Positions 42,810-51,354 of a stretch of 64,000 nucleotides of DNA are shown here, piece by piece. The position numbers and the translations under genes were made by a program. Within the stretch, counting starts at the first letter, position 1. Every line of letters begins with the position of its first letter. The notes under the pieces are model-generated. The model did not search any database and was not told where the DNA came from. It was given only the letters and a program-made list of their open reading frames with translations. Source of the DNA: Nocardia ignorata NBRC 108230 (GTDB taxonomy: Bacteria; Actinomycetota; Actinomycetes; Mycobacteriales; Mycobacteriaceae); the NCBI RefSeq assembly GCF_001612905.1, contig NZ_BDBI01000025.1:62001-126000 (forward strand), given 5' to 3'.

Positions 42810-44000
42810 TCACGAAGCGCACAGGGCGGCGTCCAGCACGCTGTCCACCGCGTCGGCCTCTTCGTCGCTGGTCGGCAACTGGTTGACCGTGACGGTCACC
42901 GCGGTGCCCTCGGCCGTCACGCCGTTGCGGGTCGCGAAGCCGGGAATGCTGCCGCCGTGCCCCCACGCCTGCGCACCGCACGGCGCTGTTCGGTGGATCA
43001 GCGCCAGTCCGTAGTCCGCGCCCGGCATCCGGTCGAACGGCACGGTGCGCTGCATCTCGGCCAATTGCGCGGGCGGCACGAGCTTTCCGGACAGCAACGC
43101 GATGAAGAAGCGGTTCAGGTCGGTCGCGGTGGCGACCATGTCACCGGCGGTGGCGGCCCAGGACGGGTCGAAGTCGGTGAAATCGACCGGCTCACCGTCG
43201 ACCCGCTGGTAGCCACGGGCATGCGGGCCGCGGATGCCGGTTTCGCGGGAAGCGGGCACATAGGTGTCGCGCAGACCGAGCGGCTCGAGGATCCGGCGCC
43301 CGATCTCGTCGGCGGCCGGATTGCCCGTCACCCGCTCGATCAGCAGGCCGGCCAGCAGGTAGTTGGTGTTCGTATACACCGATTTCGCGCCCGGTTCGAA
43401 CTGCGGCGGTGCCGTCATCGCCCGTCGGACCAGCTCGTTCATCTCGAAGTGCTGCCAGCGCAGCGCCTCCTCGTCCGGATCGAGCTGTTCGGAATCCTGG
43501 GCTGTGATGCCGTCGCCGGAGCCACGACCGAGATAGTCGGGCACGCCACTGGTGTGCTGCAACATCTGCCGCACCGTGATCCGGTTGCCGTCGTTGCCGC
43601 TGCCGCGCACCACCCCGGGCAGGTAGCGCTCGATCGACGCGTCCAGGTCGACCTTGCCCTCGGCGACCAACTGCATGATCACCGTGGTCACATAGGTCTT
43701 GGTGTTGCTCCCGATCCGGACGCGCGCGTCGTCCGGGAACGGTGCGCCGGTGCCCAGGTCACCGACGCCCGCACTGAACGTCCGATGCCCGCCGGGCCCA
43801 TCGATCACCACCTGGACACCTGGGAATCCCTGGCGAACCACCGCGTCCATCGCGGCGGCCACCGCGGGCGGCGGCATCGTCACCACCTCGTCCGATGCCC
43901 CCACCGACGTCCCACCCCCGCACGCGGCCACCGCGAGCACCGCACCCACCACAACAACTGAAAGGCCCGCTTTACCGGAGTTCCACCGAAATCGGTTCAT
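42810..44000 (-). CDS. Beta-lactamase-fold serine hydrolase lipoprotein (class C/DD-peptidase family)
   Basis: A 396-residue exported protein. The signal SVVVVGAVLAVAAC gives a lipobox Cys near residue 27. The active-site motifs of the family are all present: Ser-x-x-Lys in GSNTKTYV (near 98), Tyr-x-Asn in VYTNTNYLL (near 207) and the third motif as WGHGGSIPG (near 352). Such proteins are D-Ala-D-Ala peptidases, esterases or D-aminopeptidases; true beta-lactamase activity is uncommon. It lies 49 bases upstream of the alpha/beta-hydrolase gene, same strand, probably one operon. Confidence 0.87.
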   Translation of the reverse strand: MNRFRWNSGKAGLSVVVVGAVLAVAACGGGTSVGASDEVVTMPPPAVAAAMDAVVRQGFPGVQVVIDGPGGHRTFSAGVGDLGTGAPFPDDARVRIGSNTKTYVTTVIMQLVAEGKVDLDASIERYLPGVVRGSGNDGNRITVRQMLQHTSGVPDYLGRGSGDGITAQDSEQLDPDEEALRWQHFEMNELVRRAMTAPPQFEPGAKSVYTNTNYLLAGLLIERVTGNPAADEIGRRILEPLGLRDTYVPASRETGIRGPHARGYQRVDGEPVDFTDFDPSWAATAGDMVATATDLNRFFIALLSGKLVPPAQLAEMQRTVPFDRMPGADYGLALIHRTAPCGAQAWGHGGSIPGFATRNGVTAEGTAVTVTVNQLPTSDEEADAVDSVLDAALCAS

Positions 44001-44316
44001 GAGCAGTGTCTTTTCTCCTGTTCGAGCCGGAAATCATCGGTGCGTTTCCGACGATTTCGAGCCTAGGAATCGACAACCCGCCCGCCCATGCCACGCGCAC
44101 CCGAATACGGGCTCCCGCCTGCTGCCCCGAGGTGGTAGTGCCAGCACCACCACGCCTGCTCACCGGGCCTCTTGCCGGCGATCCAGGAATGGCGATCCAG
44201 GAATACAGACAGGTGTGATGCGTGTTGAGAGTCGTGGACGAGTCCGAGAAAATCGTAGGAAGCAGGGGTGGACCCCGAAGATGACCAGGTCAGCGGTGGT
44301 ATAGGCTTTGTCGGTC
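44001..44316. other. 316-base intergenic region with exact 14-bp tandem repeat
   Basis: No convincing gene. GGCGATCCAGGAAT occurs twice head to tail (44177-44190 and 44191-44204). A GGTGGT/ACCACC inverted pair lies near 44132-44152. The right end carries the iscS promoter. This is the boundary between the accessory block and the conserved iscS-mnmA block. Confidence 0.5.
44302..44307 (+). promoter_or_regulatory. Candidate -10 box for near-leaderless iscS transcript
   Basis: TAGGCT (TANNNT) ends 10 bases before ATG 44317 and there is no purine-rich ribosome binding site. The same hexamer precedes the histidine kinase gene at 57648. Confidence 0.4.
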
Positions 44317-45522
44317 ATGAAGTCGGCTTATTCGGGTGCGCCCAAGACGGTCTACCTCGATCATGCGGCGACCACTCCGATGTTGCCTGCCGCTGTCGAG
44401 GCGATGACGGCTGCCTTGGGGATGGTGGGGAACGCCTCGTCGCTGCACGGGTCGGGGCGGGCCGCCCGGCGGACGCTCGAGGAGGCGCGGGAGTCGATCG
44501 CCGCTGAGTTGGGGGCGCGGCCGTCGGAAGTGATCTTCACCTCTGGGGGCACCGAGAGCGACAATCTCGCGATCAAGGGGATTTTCTGGGGGCGTCGGGC
44601 GGCCGATCCGCGCCGGACCCGCCTGGTGGTGAGCTCCGTCGAGCATCACGCGGTGCTCGACGCGGTGGAGTGGCTCGAGCAGCACGAGGGTGCGCAGGTG
44701 AGCTGGTTGCCCGTCGACGGCGAGGGTGTGGTGTCGCCGCACACGCTGCGCGAAGTGCTCGAGGCGCACGGTGACGAAGTGGCGCTGGTGAGCGTGATGT
44801 GGGCCAACAACGAGGTCGGCACCGTCCAGCCGATCGCCGAATTGGCTGCCGTCGCACAGGAATTCGACATTCCGATGCACAGCGACGCGATCCAGGCGGT
44901 GACCCAGGTTCCGGTCGATTTCGGGGCGAGCGGGCTGGCCGCGCTGAGCGTCGCGGGGCACAAGGTCGGCGGTCCGCACGGTGTCGGCGTGCTGCTGCTG
45001 GGTCGGCAGGTGCCCTGTGTGCCGCTGATCCACGGTGGCGGGCACGAACGCGACTTGCGTTCGGGAACCTCCGACGTGGCGGCCGCCGTCGGCTTCGCCG
45101 CCGCCCTGCGCGCCGCCTCCGTCAAGGCGGCACACAGACTGAAAGGCTTGCGCGACAAGCTGATCGCCGGTGTGCTCGCGCTGGAACCCGACGCTGTGCT
45201 CAACGGTCCGGCCGACGAACGCAGACTTCCCGGCAACGCCCACTTCACCTTTCCCGGTTGCGAGGGCGACTCCCTGCTGATGCTGCTCGACGCCGCCGGT
45301 ATCGAATGCTCGACCGGCTCGGCGTGCAACGCGGGGGTGGCCTCGCCGAGTCACGTCCTGATCGCCATGGGTGTCGAGCCGTGGCAGGCGCGCAGTTCGC
45401 TGCGGTTCTCGCTGGGCCACACCTCGACCGAATCCGATATCGACACATTGCTGACCGTGCTGCCGCAGGTCATCGAAAGGGCCAGGGCCGCGGGTCTGGC
45501 CGGCGCTAGAGGAGGTGCCTGA
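44317..45522 (+). CDS. iscS: Cysteine desulfurase
   Basis: A 401-residue PLP enzyme of the NifS/IscS class: YLDHAATTPM at the start, TSGGTESDNLAIKG near 67, the PLP Lys in SVAGHKVGGPHGVG (near 205), and the mobile catalytic Cys in IECSTGSACNAGVASPSHVL (near 325). It removes sulfur from cysteine as a persulfide for thiouridine and Fe-S formation. ATG 44317 is preferred to GTG 44308. It overlaps mnmA by one base, matching its role as sulfur donor for tRNA thiolation; Rv3025c-Rv3024c have the same order. Confidence 0.93.
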   Translation: MKSAYSGAPKTVYLDHAATTPMLPAAVEAMTAALGMVGNASSLHGSGRAARRTLEEARESIAAELGARPSEVIFTSGGTESDNLAIKGIFWGRRAADPRRTRLVVSSVEHHAVLDAVEWLEQHEGAQVSWLPVDGEGVVSPHTLREVLEAHGDEVALVSVMWANNEVGTVQPIAELAAVAQEFDIPMHSDAIQAVTQVPVDFGASGLAALSVAGHKVGGPHGVGVLLLGRQVPCVPLIHGGGHERDLRSGTSDVAAAVGFAAALRAASVKAAHRLKGLRDKLIAGVLALEPDAVLNGPADERRLPGNAHFTFPGCEGDSLLMLLDAAGIECSTGSACNAGVASPSHVLIAMGVEPWQARSSLRFSLGHTSTESDIDTLLTVLPQVIERARAAGLAGARGGA

Positions 45523-46637
45523 TGCGAGTACTTGCCGCCATGAGTGGTGGAGTCGATTCGGCGGTGGCCGCGGCGCGGGCCGTGGACGCCGGTCACGAGG
45601 TGGTCGGGGTGCACCTGGCGCTGTCCGCGTCGCCGGGCACCTTGCGCACCGGCTCGCGTGGCTGCTGCTCCAAGGAAGACGCCGGTGACGCCCGCCGCGC
45701 CGCCGATGTGCTCGGCATCCCGTTCTACGTGTGGGACTTCGCCGACCGCTTCAAAGAAGACGTGATCGACGACTTCGTCGCCGCCTACGCCGCGGGCGAG
45801 ACCCCGAACCCGTGCCTGCGCTGCAACGAGAAGATCAAGTTCTCCGCCCTGGCCGACCGCGCGCAGGCCCTCGGCTTCGACGCCGTGGTCACCGGGCACT
45901 ACGCCCGCCTCGAAGACGGTGTGCTGCGCCGCGCGGTCGACGCGGACAAGGACCAGTCCTATGTGCTCGCGGTCCTCACCGCCGAGCAGCTGTCCCGGGC
46001 CATGTTCCCGGTCGGCGACACCCCGAAGCCGCGTATCCGGGAGGAAGCGGCCGAGCGGGGTCTCGCCGTGGCGAACAAGCCCGACAGCCACGACATCTGC
46101 TTCATCCCCTCCGGCGACACCCGGGCGTTCCTCGGCGCCAAGATCGGCATCCGGCCCGGTGCGCTCGTCGATTCCGACGGCACCGTGCTCGGCACTCATG
46201 AAGGCGTGCACGGGTTCACCGTCGGTCAGCGCAAGGGCCTCGGCCTGAGCCACACCGCCGCCGACGGCAAGCCTCGCTACGTCACCGGGATCGACCCCGA
46301 TTCCGGCACGGTGAAGGTCGGTTCGGTGGAAGACCTGCAGGTCGACGTCATCACCGCCGACCGCGCCATCTGGACCTCCGGTGTGCGCCCGACCGAACCG
46401 GTCGAGTGCGTGGTGCAGGTGCGCGCCCACGGCGGCACCGCGCCCGCTGTGGTCGAACCGGTGGGTGACGGGCTGGTCGCGCGGCTGCATGAACCGCTCA
46501 GCGGCGTCGCGAAGGGTCAGGCCATCGTGGTCTACCTGCCCGATGCCGACGGTGGCGACACCGTGGTCGGCAGCGGCACCATCAACGGCACCGATCGCGC
46601 CGGGGTCGACGCGGGGATCACCGACGCTTCCGCCTGA
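45522..46637 (+). CDS. mnmA: tRNA-specific 2-thiouridylase
   Basis: A 371-residue PP-loop enzyme making 2-thiouridine at position 34 of Lys, Glu and Gln tRNAs. The ATP loop is VLAAMSGGVDSAVAA at the start. The two catalytic cysteines lie in NPCLRCNEKIKF (near 103) and SHDICFIPSGD (near 195). C-terminal beta-barrel domains follow (GLSHTAADGKPRYVTGID). The ATG overlaps the iscS stop (TGATG). The N-terminal region has CCSKEDAGDARRAADVLGIPFYV, a family hallmark. Confidence 0.94.
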   Translation: MRVLAAMSGGVDSAVAAARAVDAGHEVVGVHLALSASPGTLRTGSRGCCSKEDAGDARRAADVLGIPFYVWDFADRFKEDVIDDFVAAYAAGETPNPCLRCNEKIKFSALADRAQALGFDAVVTGHYARLEDGVLRRAVDADKDQSYVLAVLTAEQLSRAMFPVGDTPKPRIREEAAERGLAVANKPDSHDICFIPSGDTRAFLGAKIGIRPGALVDSDGTVLGTHEGVHGFTVGQRKGLGLSHTAADGKPRYVTGIDPDSGTVKVGSVEDLQVDVITADRAIWTSGVRPTEPVECVVQVRAHGGTAPAVVEPVGDGLVARLHEPLSGVAKGQAIVVYLPDADGGDTVVGSGTINGTDRAGVDAGITDASA

Positions 46638-46669
46638 GGAGCGCGCCGTTCGACGACACGAAAGGTGTT

Positions 46670-47743
46670 GTGCACGTGACATTGTCGCGAAGCGAAAACT
46701 TCGAGGAGAGCGCGCCCGCGGACCTGCTCGTCGGCGGCATCGCCACGGGCATCGGGTCGTGGCCGGGCACCGATCCGAGGGAAGCCGCCGCGACGATCAT
46801 CGGTGAACTGCCCGACCTCGCGCACCTGGTCGAACTGCCGCAGCGCGGAATCGGCGCCGACATGATCGGCCGGGTTTCGGCCTTGCTGGTGGACCTGCGC
46901 TTCGATTCGACAACGCGCGGATACCGGCTGGCCGCCCGTCCCGGTGCTGTTTCACGCCGAGCGCGCGATCTGCTCCAGTTCGACCTCGACGCCATCGAAG
47001 AGGCGTGGGAGACAACAGGTCTGGTCGGTACCGGCCGCGTCGTGAAGCTGCAGTCGGCCGGACCGCTCACTCTGGCCGCTGAGGTGGAACTCCCCGGTGG
47101 GCATCGGATCCTCACCGATACCGGTGCGGTGCGCGATCTTTCGGAATCCCTCGCTGAGGGATTGGCACGGCATGCGGACGAGGTGCGCAGGCGGCTCGGC
47201 GCCGAGGTTGTCATCCAGCTCGACGAACCGCAGCTCACCACGGTCCTCGACGGCTCGCTGCGTGGCCCGAGCATCCTCAATACGATCAGCGCTCTGCCCG
47301 AACCCGAGGCGCTACGCATCCTCGACACGGTGATCGACGCCCAGAGCGCCCCGGTTCTGTTGCACACCTGCGCTTCTCGGCCCGCCCTCGCCACCATCGG
47401 CCGCACCGCCGCCGCCGGAATCTCCTTCGACGCCTCCACCATTACCACCGCCGACCTCGACGTCCTCGGCGACATCGTGGACCGCGGCAAGAAGATCGCT
47501 CTCGGCCTCGTTCCGACGGAGCAACCGGCCGCGCCGACCACCTGGCGGGCGATCGCGGAACCCGCCGTCCGCCTGATCGACCGCCTCGGCTTTCCGCGCA
47601 CCACCCTGGCCACTCAGGTGTTGGCGACCCCGGGGTGCGGGCTGGCAGGCGCACCGCTGGACTGGGCCCGCAAAGCCCTCTCTCTCAGCACCGACGTCGC
47701 CCGCGCGTTCACCGAGGACCCGGAGTCGATCAACTCCGAATAG
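46670..47743 (+). CDS. MetE C-terminal domain-like protein (cobalamin-independent methionine synthase family), Rv3015c-like
   Basis: A 357-residue protein with the C-terminal catalytic barrel of vitamin B12-independent methionine synthase but no N-terminal half. GIGSWPGTDPREAA at the start, KLQSAGPLTLAAEV near 125, VIQLDEPQL near 183 and LLHTCAS near 226 (metal ligands His and Cys) are visible. The usual GPVT and second Cys motifs are only partly recognisable. It may transfer a methyl group from another donor. GTG 46670 follows GAAAGG; GTG 46676 is possible. M. tuberculosis Rv3015c sits next to ligA in the same way. Confidence 0.85.
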   Translation: MHVTLSRSENFEESAPADLLVGGIATGIGSWPGTDPREAAATIIGELPDLAHLVELPQRGIGADMIGRVSALLVDLRFDSTTRGYRLAARPGAVSRRARDLLQFDLDAIEEAWETTGLVGTGRVVKLQSAGPLTLAAEVELPGGHRILTDTGAVRDLSESLAEGLARHADEVRRRLGAEVVIQLDEPQLTTVLDGSLRGPSILNTISALPEPEALRILDTVIDAQSAPVLLHTCASRPALATIGRTAAAGISFDASTITTADLDVLGDIVDRGKKIALGLVPTEQPAAPTTWRAIAEPAVRLIDRLGFPRTTLATQVLATPGCGLAGAPLDWARKALSLSTDVARAFTEDPESINSE

Positions 47744-47771
47744 CTTTCCGCTGGTCGGCTCATCAGAGGTA

Positions 47772-47801
47772 CCATCTATTACGTAGTTGCCTAATAGATG
47801 G
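47772..47801. promoter_or_regulatory. Perfect 10-10-10 dyad operator of the VapBC module
   Basis: CCATCTATTA (47772-47781) and TAATAGATGG (47792-47801) are exact inverted repeats around a 10-base spacer. The dyad overlaps an upstream in-frame ATG (47798) and ends 8 bases before the chosen vapB start, where a VapB dimer pair would block transcription and translation. Confidence 0.8.
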
Positions 47802-47809
47802 AGTCCGAC

Positions 47810-48049
47810 ATGCGCATGAACGCGAACGGCCAGGTCACCATCCCCGCTGAGCTGCGGGCGAAGTTCAATCTCAAAGAAGGCGACGAACTCGACGTGATCG
47901 AGGACGGCGGCGCGTTGCGCATCGTGGTTCGTGGTGGCGAGGACAGCCCCGGCGAGCGGCTCGTTCGCCAGATGCGTCGGCATCGATTCGACAATCCTGA
48001 GGTCGCGGAGTTGACGACCGACGAGATCATGGCGCTGCTGCGTGACTGA
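47810..48049 (+). CDS. Antitoxin, AbrB/MazE-like swapped-hairpin (VapB type)
   Basis: A 79-residue antitoxin: MRMNANGQVTIPAELRAKFNLKEGDELDVI is the AbrB/SpoVT DNA-binding fold, and the C-terminal tail (RQMRRHRFDNPEVAELTTDEIMALLRD) is the helix that covers the toxin active site. ATG 47810 has GGAG at 6-base spacing; an earlier ATG at 47798 lies inside the operator. It overlaps the PIN toxin gene by 8 bases. Confidence 0.9.
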   Translation: MRMNANGQVTIPAELRAKFNLKEGDELDVIEDGGALRIVVRGGEDSPGERLVRQMRRHRFDNPEVAELTTDEIMALLRD

Positions 48050-48473
48050 ATCAGTTACCGCCCTGCGGCGAACCACGTTGGTCGACAGCTGTGTGCTCAT
48101 TGATGTGCTGGACGGCGACCCCACCTGGGAACAATGGTCGGCTTCGGAGTTGTCCGCCGCTCGCAACTCCGGGCGAGTGGTGATCAATCCGTTGATCTAC
48201 GCGGAGGTCTCGATCGGCTATTCGACGAAGGAAGCGGTGGAGGCCGCGTTGCCGCCTCAGGCGTTCGAGCGTGAACCGCTGCCGTGGGACGCGGCCTTTC
48301 TGGCTGCTCGGGCCTTTCTCGCTTACCGTCGGCGGGGCGGTGAGAAGCGGTCACCTCTGCCTGGCTTCTATATCGGTGCGCACGCCGCGATCAGCGGATA
48401 CCGGCTGCTCACTCGTGATGCGGCACGCTATCGCAGCTACTTTCCCACCGTCGAGGTCATCTCGCCGGTATGA
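48042..48473 (+). CDS. PIN-domain ribonuclease toxin (VapC type)
   Basis: A 143-residue PIN toxin. The acidic metal-binding residues are visible in LVDSCVLIDVLDGD (Asp near 15), NPLIYAEVS (Glu near 54) and DAARYRSYFP near the C-terminus, with FYIGAHAAISGYRLLTRD characteristic of one VapC group. PIN toxins cleave tRNA or rRNA when the antitoxin is degraded. The GTG start overlaps vapB. The pair lies between the MetE-like gene and ligA. Confidence 0.92.
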   Translation: MTESVTALRRTTLVDSCVLIDVLDGDPTWEQWSASELSAARNSGRVVINPLIYAEVSIGYSTKEAVEAALPPQAFEREPLPWDAAFLAARAFLAYRRRGGEKRSPLPGFYIGAHAAISGYRLLTRDAARYRSYFPTVEVISPV

Positions 48474-48533
48474 GGCCGCGACGTGCGGGAACGGTCGCCG
48501 AAAGTGTCGGTGGCCTCCACTAATGTGCTGGGT

Positions 48534-50648
48534 GTGAGTGAGAGCGACAGCGCGGTTTCCGTGAGTGCCGAAGGTGCCACCCCCGAGCAGCGGGTGCGCT
48601 GGCAGCAGTTGGCCGACGAGGTGCGTGAGCACCAGTTCCGCTACTACGTGCGGGACTCGCCGATCATCACCGACGACGAGTTCGACGCGCTCCTGCGTGA
48701 ACTGCAGGCGATGGAGGAGGCGCACCCCGATCTGCGCACACCCGATTCGCCGACCCAGCTGGTCGGCGGCGGATTCGCCACCGAGTTCACCGCGGTCGAC
48801 CACCTCGAGCGCATGCTGTCGCTGGACAACGTGTTCGACTTCGACGAACTGCGCGCCTGGGCCGCCCGCGTGGAGGTCGAAACCGGTCCCGACCTGCACT
48901 ACCTGTGCGAGGTGAAGATCGACGGTGTGGCCCTGAACCTGGTGTACGAGAACGGCAGACTGGTGCGTGCCGCCACCCGCGGCGACGGGCGAACCGGTGA
49001 GGACGTCACCCTCAACGCCCGCACCATCGACGACATCCCCACCGAACTCACCGCCACCGAGCAGTTCCCCATCCCGGAACTGCTCGAGGTGCGCGGCGAG
49101 GTGTACTTTCGGCTCGAGGATTTCCAGACGCTCAACGCCCAGATCGTGGCCGAAGGCAAACCGCCCTACGCCAACCCGCGCAACACCGCCGCCGGCTCGC
49201 TGCGCCAGAAGAACCCCGCGATCACCGCCCAGCGCAGGCTGCGGATGATCTGCCACGGCTTCGGTCGCATCGAGGGCTATCGCCCCATCTCCATGCACGA
49301 GGGCTATCAGGCGCTCGCCGCGTGGGGACTGCCGGTGTCGGAGCACACTCGGCTGGTGCAGGGCGTCGACGCGGTGATCGAACGGGTCGCCTACTGGGGT
49401 GAGCACCGCCACGACATCGAGCACGAGCTCGACGGGCAGGTCATCAAGGTCGACGAGATGGCGTTGCAGCGGCGCCTCGGCTCCACCTCCCGTGCACCGC
49501 GCTGGGCCATCGCCTACAAGTACCCGCCGGAAGAGGCGACCACCACGCTGCTGAACATCGAGGTGAACGTCGGCCGCACCGGGCGAGTCACCCCGTTCGC
49601 CGTGATGGAACCCGTCACCATCGCGGGATCGACGGTCGCGATGGCCACCCTGCACAACGCCTCGGAGGTGAAGCGCAAGGGTGTGCTGATCGGCGACACC
49701 GTCACCATCCGTAAAGCCGGTGACGTGATCCCCGAGGTGCTCGGCCCGGTTGTCGACGCCCGCACCGGCGACGAACGTGAGTTCGTGATGCCCACCCACT
49801 GTCCCAACTGCGGCACCGAATTGGCGCCCGCGAAAGAGGGCGACGCCGACATCCGCTGCCCCAACCAGCAATTCTGCCCCGCCCAGCTGCGCGAGCGGGT
49901 GTTCCATCTCGCCGGGCGCGGCGCCTTCGACATCGAGGCGCTCGGCGACAAGGCGGCCGACGCTTTGCTGCGCTCCGGCGCCATCACCGACGAAGGCGAT
50001 CTGTTCGACCTCGACGAGCAGAAACTGCTGTCGGTTCCGCTGTTCACCAACAAGGAAGGCGGCTTGTCCGCCAACGGCAGGCGGCTGCTCGAAAACTTGC
50101 AGGCGGTGAAGGACCGGCCGCTGTGGCGGGTGCTGGTCGCGTTGTCCATCCGGCACGTCGGCCCGACCGCCGCCCGCGCGCTGGCCGCCGAGTTCGGCAG
50201 CCTCGAGCGCATCGAATCCGCGACGGTGGAAGAACTTTCGTCGACCGACGGCGTGGGTCCGACAATCGCCGCGGCCGTGGTGGAGTGGTTCACCGTCGAC
50301 TGGCATCGCGCCATCGTCGACAAGTGGCGGGCCGCCGGTGTGCGCATGGAGGACGAGCGCGACGCCTCCATCGAACGCACCCTCGAGGGGTTGTCGATCG
50401 TGGTCACCGGCTCGCTGCAGACCTTCACCCGCGACGGTGCCAAGGAGGCGATCCTGGTCCGCGGCGGCAAGGCGGCGAACTCGGTGTCGAAGAAGACCGC
50501 GTTCGTCGTGATCGGCGATTCGCCCGGTTCCAAGGCGGCCAAGGCCGAAGAACTCGGTGTTCCGATCCTCGACGAGGACGGTTTCCGTCTGCTGCTCGAG
50601 CAAGGGCCGGAAGCGGTCAGCGCACCGGCCGAATCAGAAGCCGAGTAG
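48534..50648 (+). CDS. ligA: NAD-dependent DNA ligase
   Basis: About 704 residues, full length for LigA. Domains in order: Ia (YYVRDSPIITDDEFDALLREL), adenylation domain with the AMP-accepting Lys in CEVKIDGVALNL (near 128), OB fold, a zinc finger in HCPNCGTELAP and CPNQQFCPAQL (near 422-450), helix-hairpin-helix repeats (SIRHVGPTAARALAAEFG), and a C-terminal BRCT domain (LEGLSIVVTGSLQTF). GTG 48534 is favoured over GTG 48483: TAATGT at 48521-48526 places a leaderless +1 at the start codon. Joins Okazaki fragments; essential. Confidence 0.94.
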   Translation: MSESDSAVSVSAEGATPEQRVRWQQLADEVREHQFRYYVRDSPIITDDEFDALLRELQAMEEAHPDLRTPDSPTQLVGGGFATEFTAVDHLERMLSLDNVFDFDELRAWAARVEVETGPDLHYLCEVKIDGVALNLVYENGRLVRAATRGDGRTGEDVTLNARTIDDIPTELTATEQFPIPELLEVRGEVYFRLEDFQTLNAQIVAEGKPPYANPRNTAAGSLRQKNPAITAQRRLRMICHGFGRIEGYRPISMHEGYQALAAWGLPVSEHTRLVQGVDAVIERVAYWGEHRHDIEHELDGQVIKVDEMALQRRLGSTSRAPRWAIAYKYPPEEATTTLLNIEVNVGRTGRVTPFAVMEPVTIAGSTVAMATLHNASEVKRKGVLIGDTVTIRKAGDVIPEVLGPVVDARTGDEREFVMPTHCPNCGTELAPAKEGDADIRCPNQQFCPAQLRERVFHLAGRGAFDIEALGDKAADALLRSGAITDEGDLFDLDEQKLLSVPLFTNKEGGLSANGRRLLENLQAVKDRPLWRVLVALSIRHVGPTAARALAAEFGSLERIESATVEELSSTDGVGPTIAAAVVEWFTVDWHRAIVDKWRAAGVRMEDERDASIERTLEGLSIVVTGSLQTFTRDGAKEAILVRGGKAANSVSKKTAFVVIGDSPGSKAAKAEELGVPILDEDGFRLLLEQGPEAVSAPAESEAE

Positions 50649-50670
50649 CGACCCCCGGGCCGGGTTCGGC

Positions 50671-51006
50671 TCAGCTCGGGGTGACGGTGACCGTGTTCGC
50701 CATCTGGGTGCGGATGTCGAACTGGGCGCACTGGCCGTTGGTGAGTTCCACGTGCCGGTGCGTCTTCTTCGAGTTGCCCTCGATGTCGACGACGACGTCG
50801 CTACCGGTCATCGAGCACACCTTCGACACCGGCGCCTCGGTGTAGCTGACGGTCCCGGCCCCCTGGCAACTGTTCGTCGAGTTTCCGAGGAACACCCGTG
50901 CGGTCCCGTCCGGACAGGGATCGGCCGCCGCGCTCGGCGCACCTACCATCAGCACCGGAACCACGGCCCCGGCCCCCAACGCCGCAACAACCAGCCCACG
51001 AATCAT
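50671..51006 (-). CDS. Small secreted protein, unknown function
   Basis: 111 residues. A Sec signal (LVVAALGAGAVVPVLMVGAPSAAA) is cleaved near residue 27, leaving a roughly 84-residue extracellular domain with four Cys (in PCPDG, NSCQG, KVCSM and GQCAQ), enough for two disulfides, and beta-strand-like spacing. ATG 51006 begins the signal peptide. Not recognised as a family member; similar small secreted Cys-containing proteins are frequent in Nocardia and mycobacteria. Convergent with ligA, 22 bases from its stop. Confidence 0.7.
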   Translation of the reverse strand: MIRGLVVAALGAGAVVPVLMVGAPSAAADPCPDGTARVFLGNSTNSCQGAGTVSYTEAPVSKVCSMTGSDVVVDIEGNSKKTHRHVELTNGQCAQFDIRTQMANTVTVTPS

Positions 51007-51354
51007 CACTGCAGCTCCGCCTCTCACCGATTTTCGGCCAGACTACGCCAGACCCACACCCCCGCGCGCGACATGCACACGATCGCAAACCTGGACACTT
51101 CCGCCTAGACCCAGCGACTCTCAACTGCCCAGGGTGCCGATGACGCCTGCTACCGTCGGTCCACACAGACCTTCTGACGTCTGTTCGAGGCCTCGGGCAT
51201 CGACTGTCGCGTCGACAGCAGGTGAGAACATGGGTAACTCACCGGGAACGGGCGACGGTGACCTGCTACATGGTCTGGCCGCCAACGGGAGTCTCCCCCC
51301 ACCTGAATCTGGCCTAGATTCTCGGGGAGGCGGAATAGAGAGGCGGAAGAGCAC
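51007..51354. other. 348-base intergenic region before the ATPase gene
   Basis: I see no supported gene. It holds a small inverted repeat GAATCT-GGCCT-AGATTC (51305-51321), inside which TAGATT (51315-51320) is a possible -10 for the ATPase gene. A purine-rich GGCGGAAGAG lies at 51342 ahead of TTG 51355. Confidence 0.4.
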
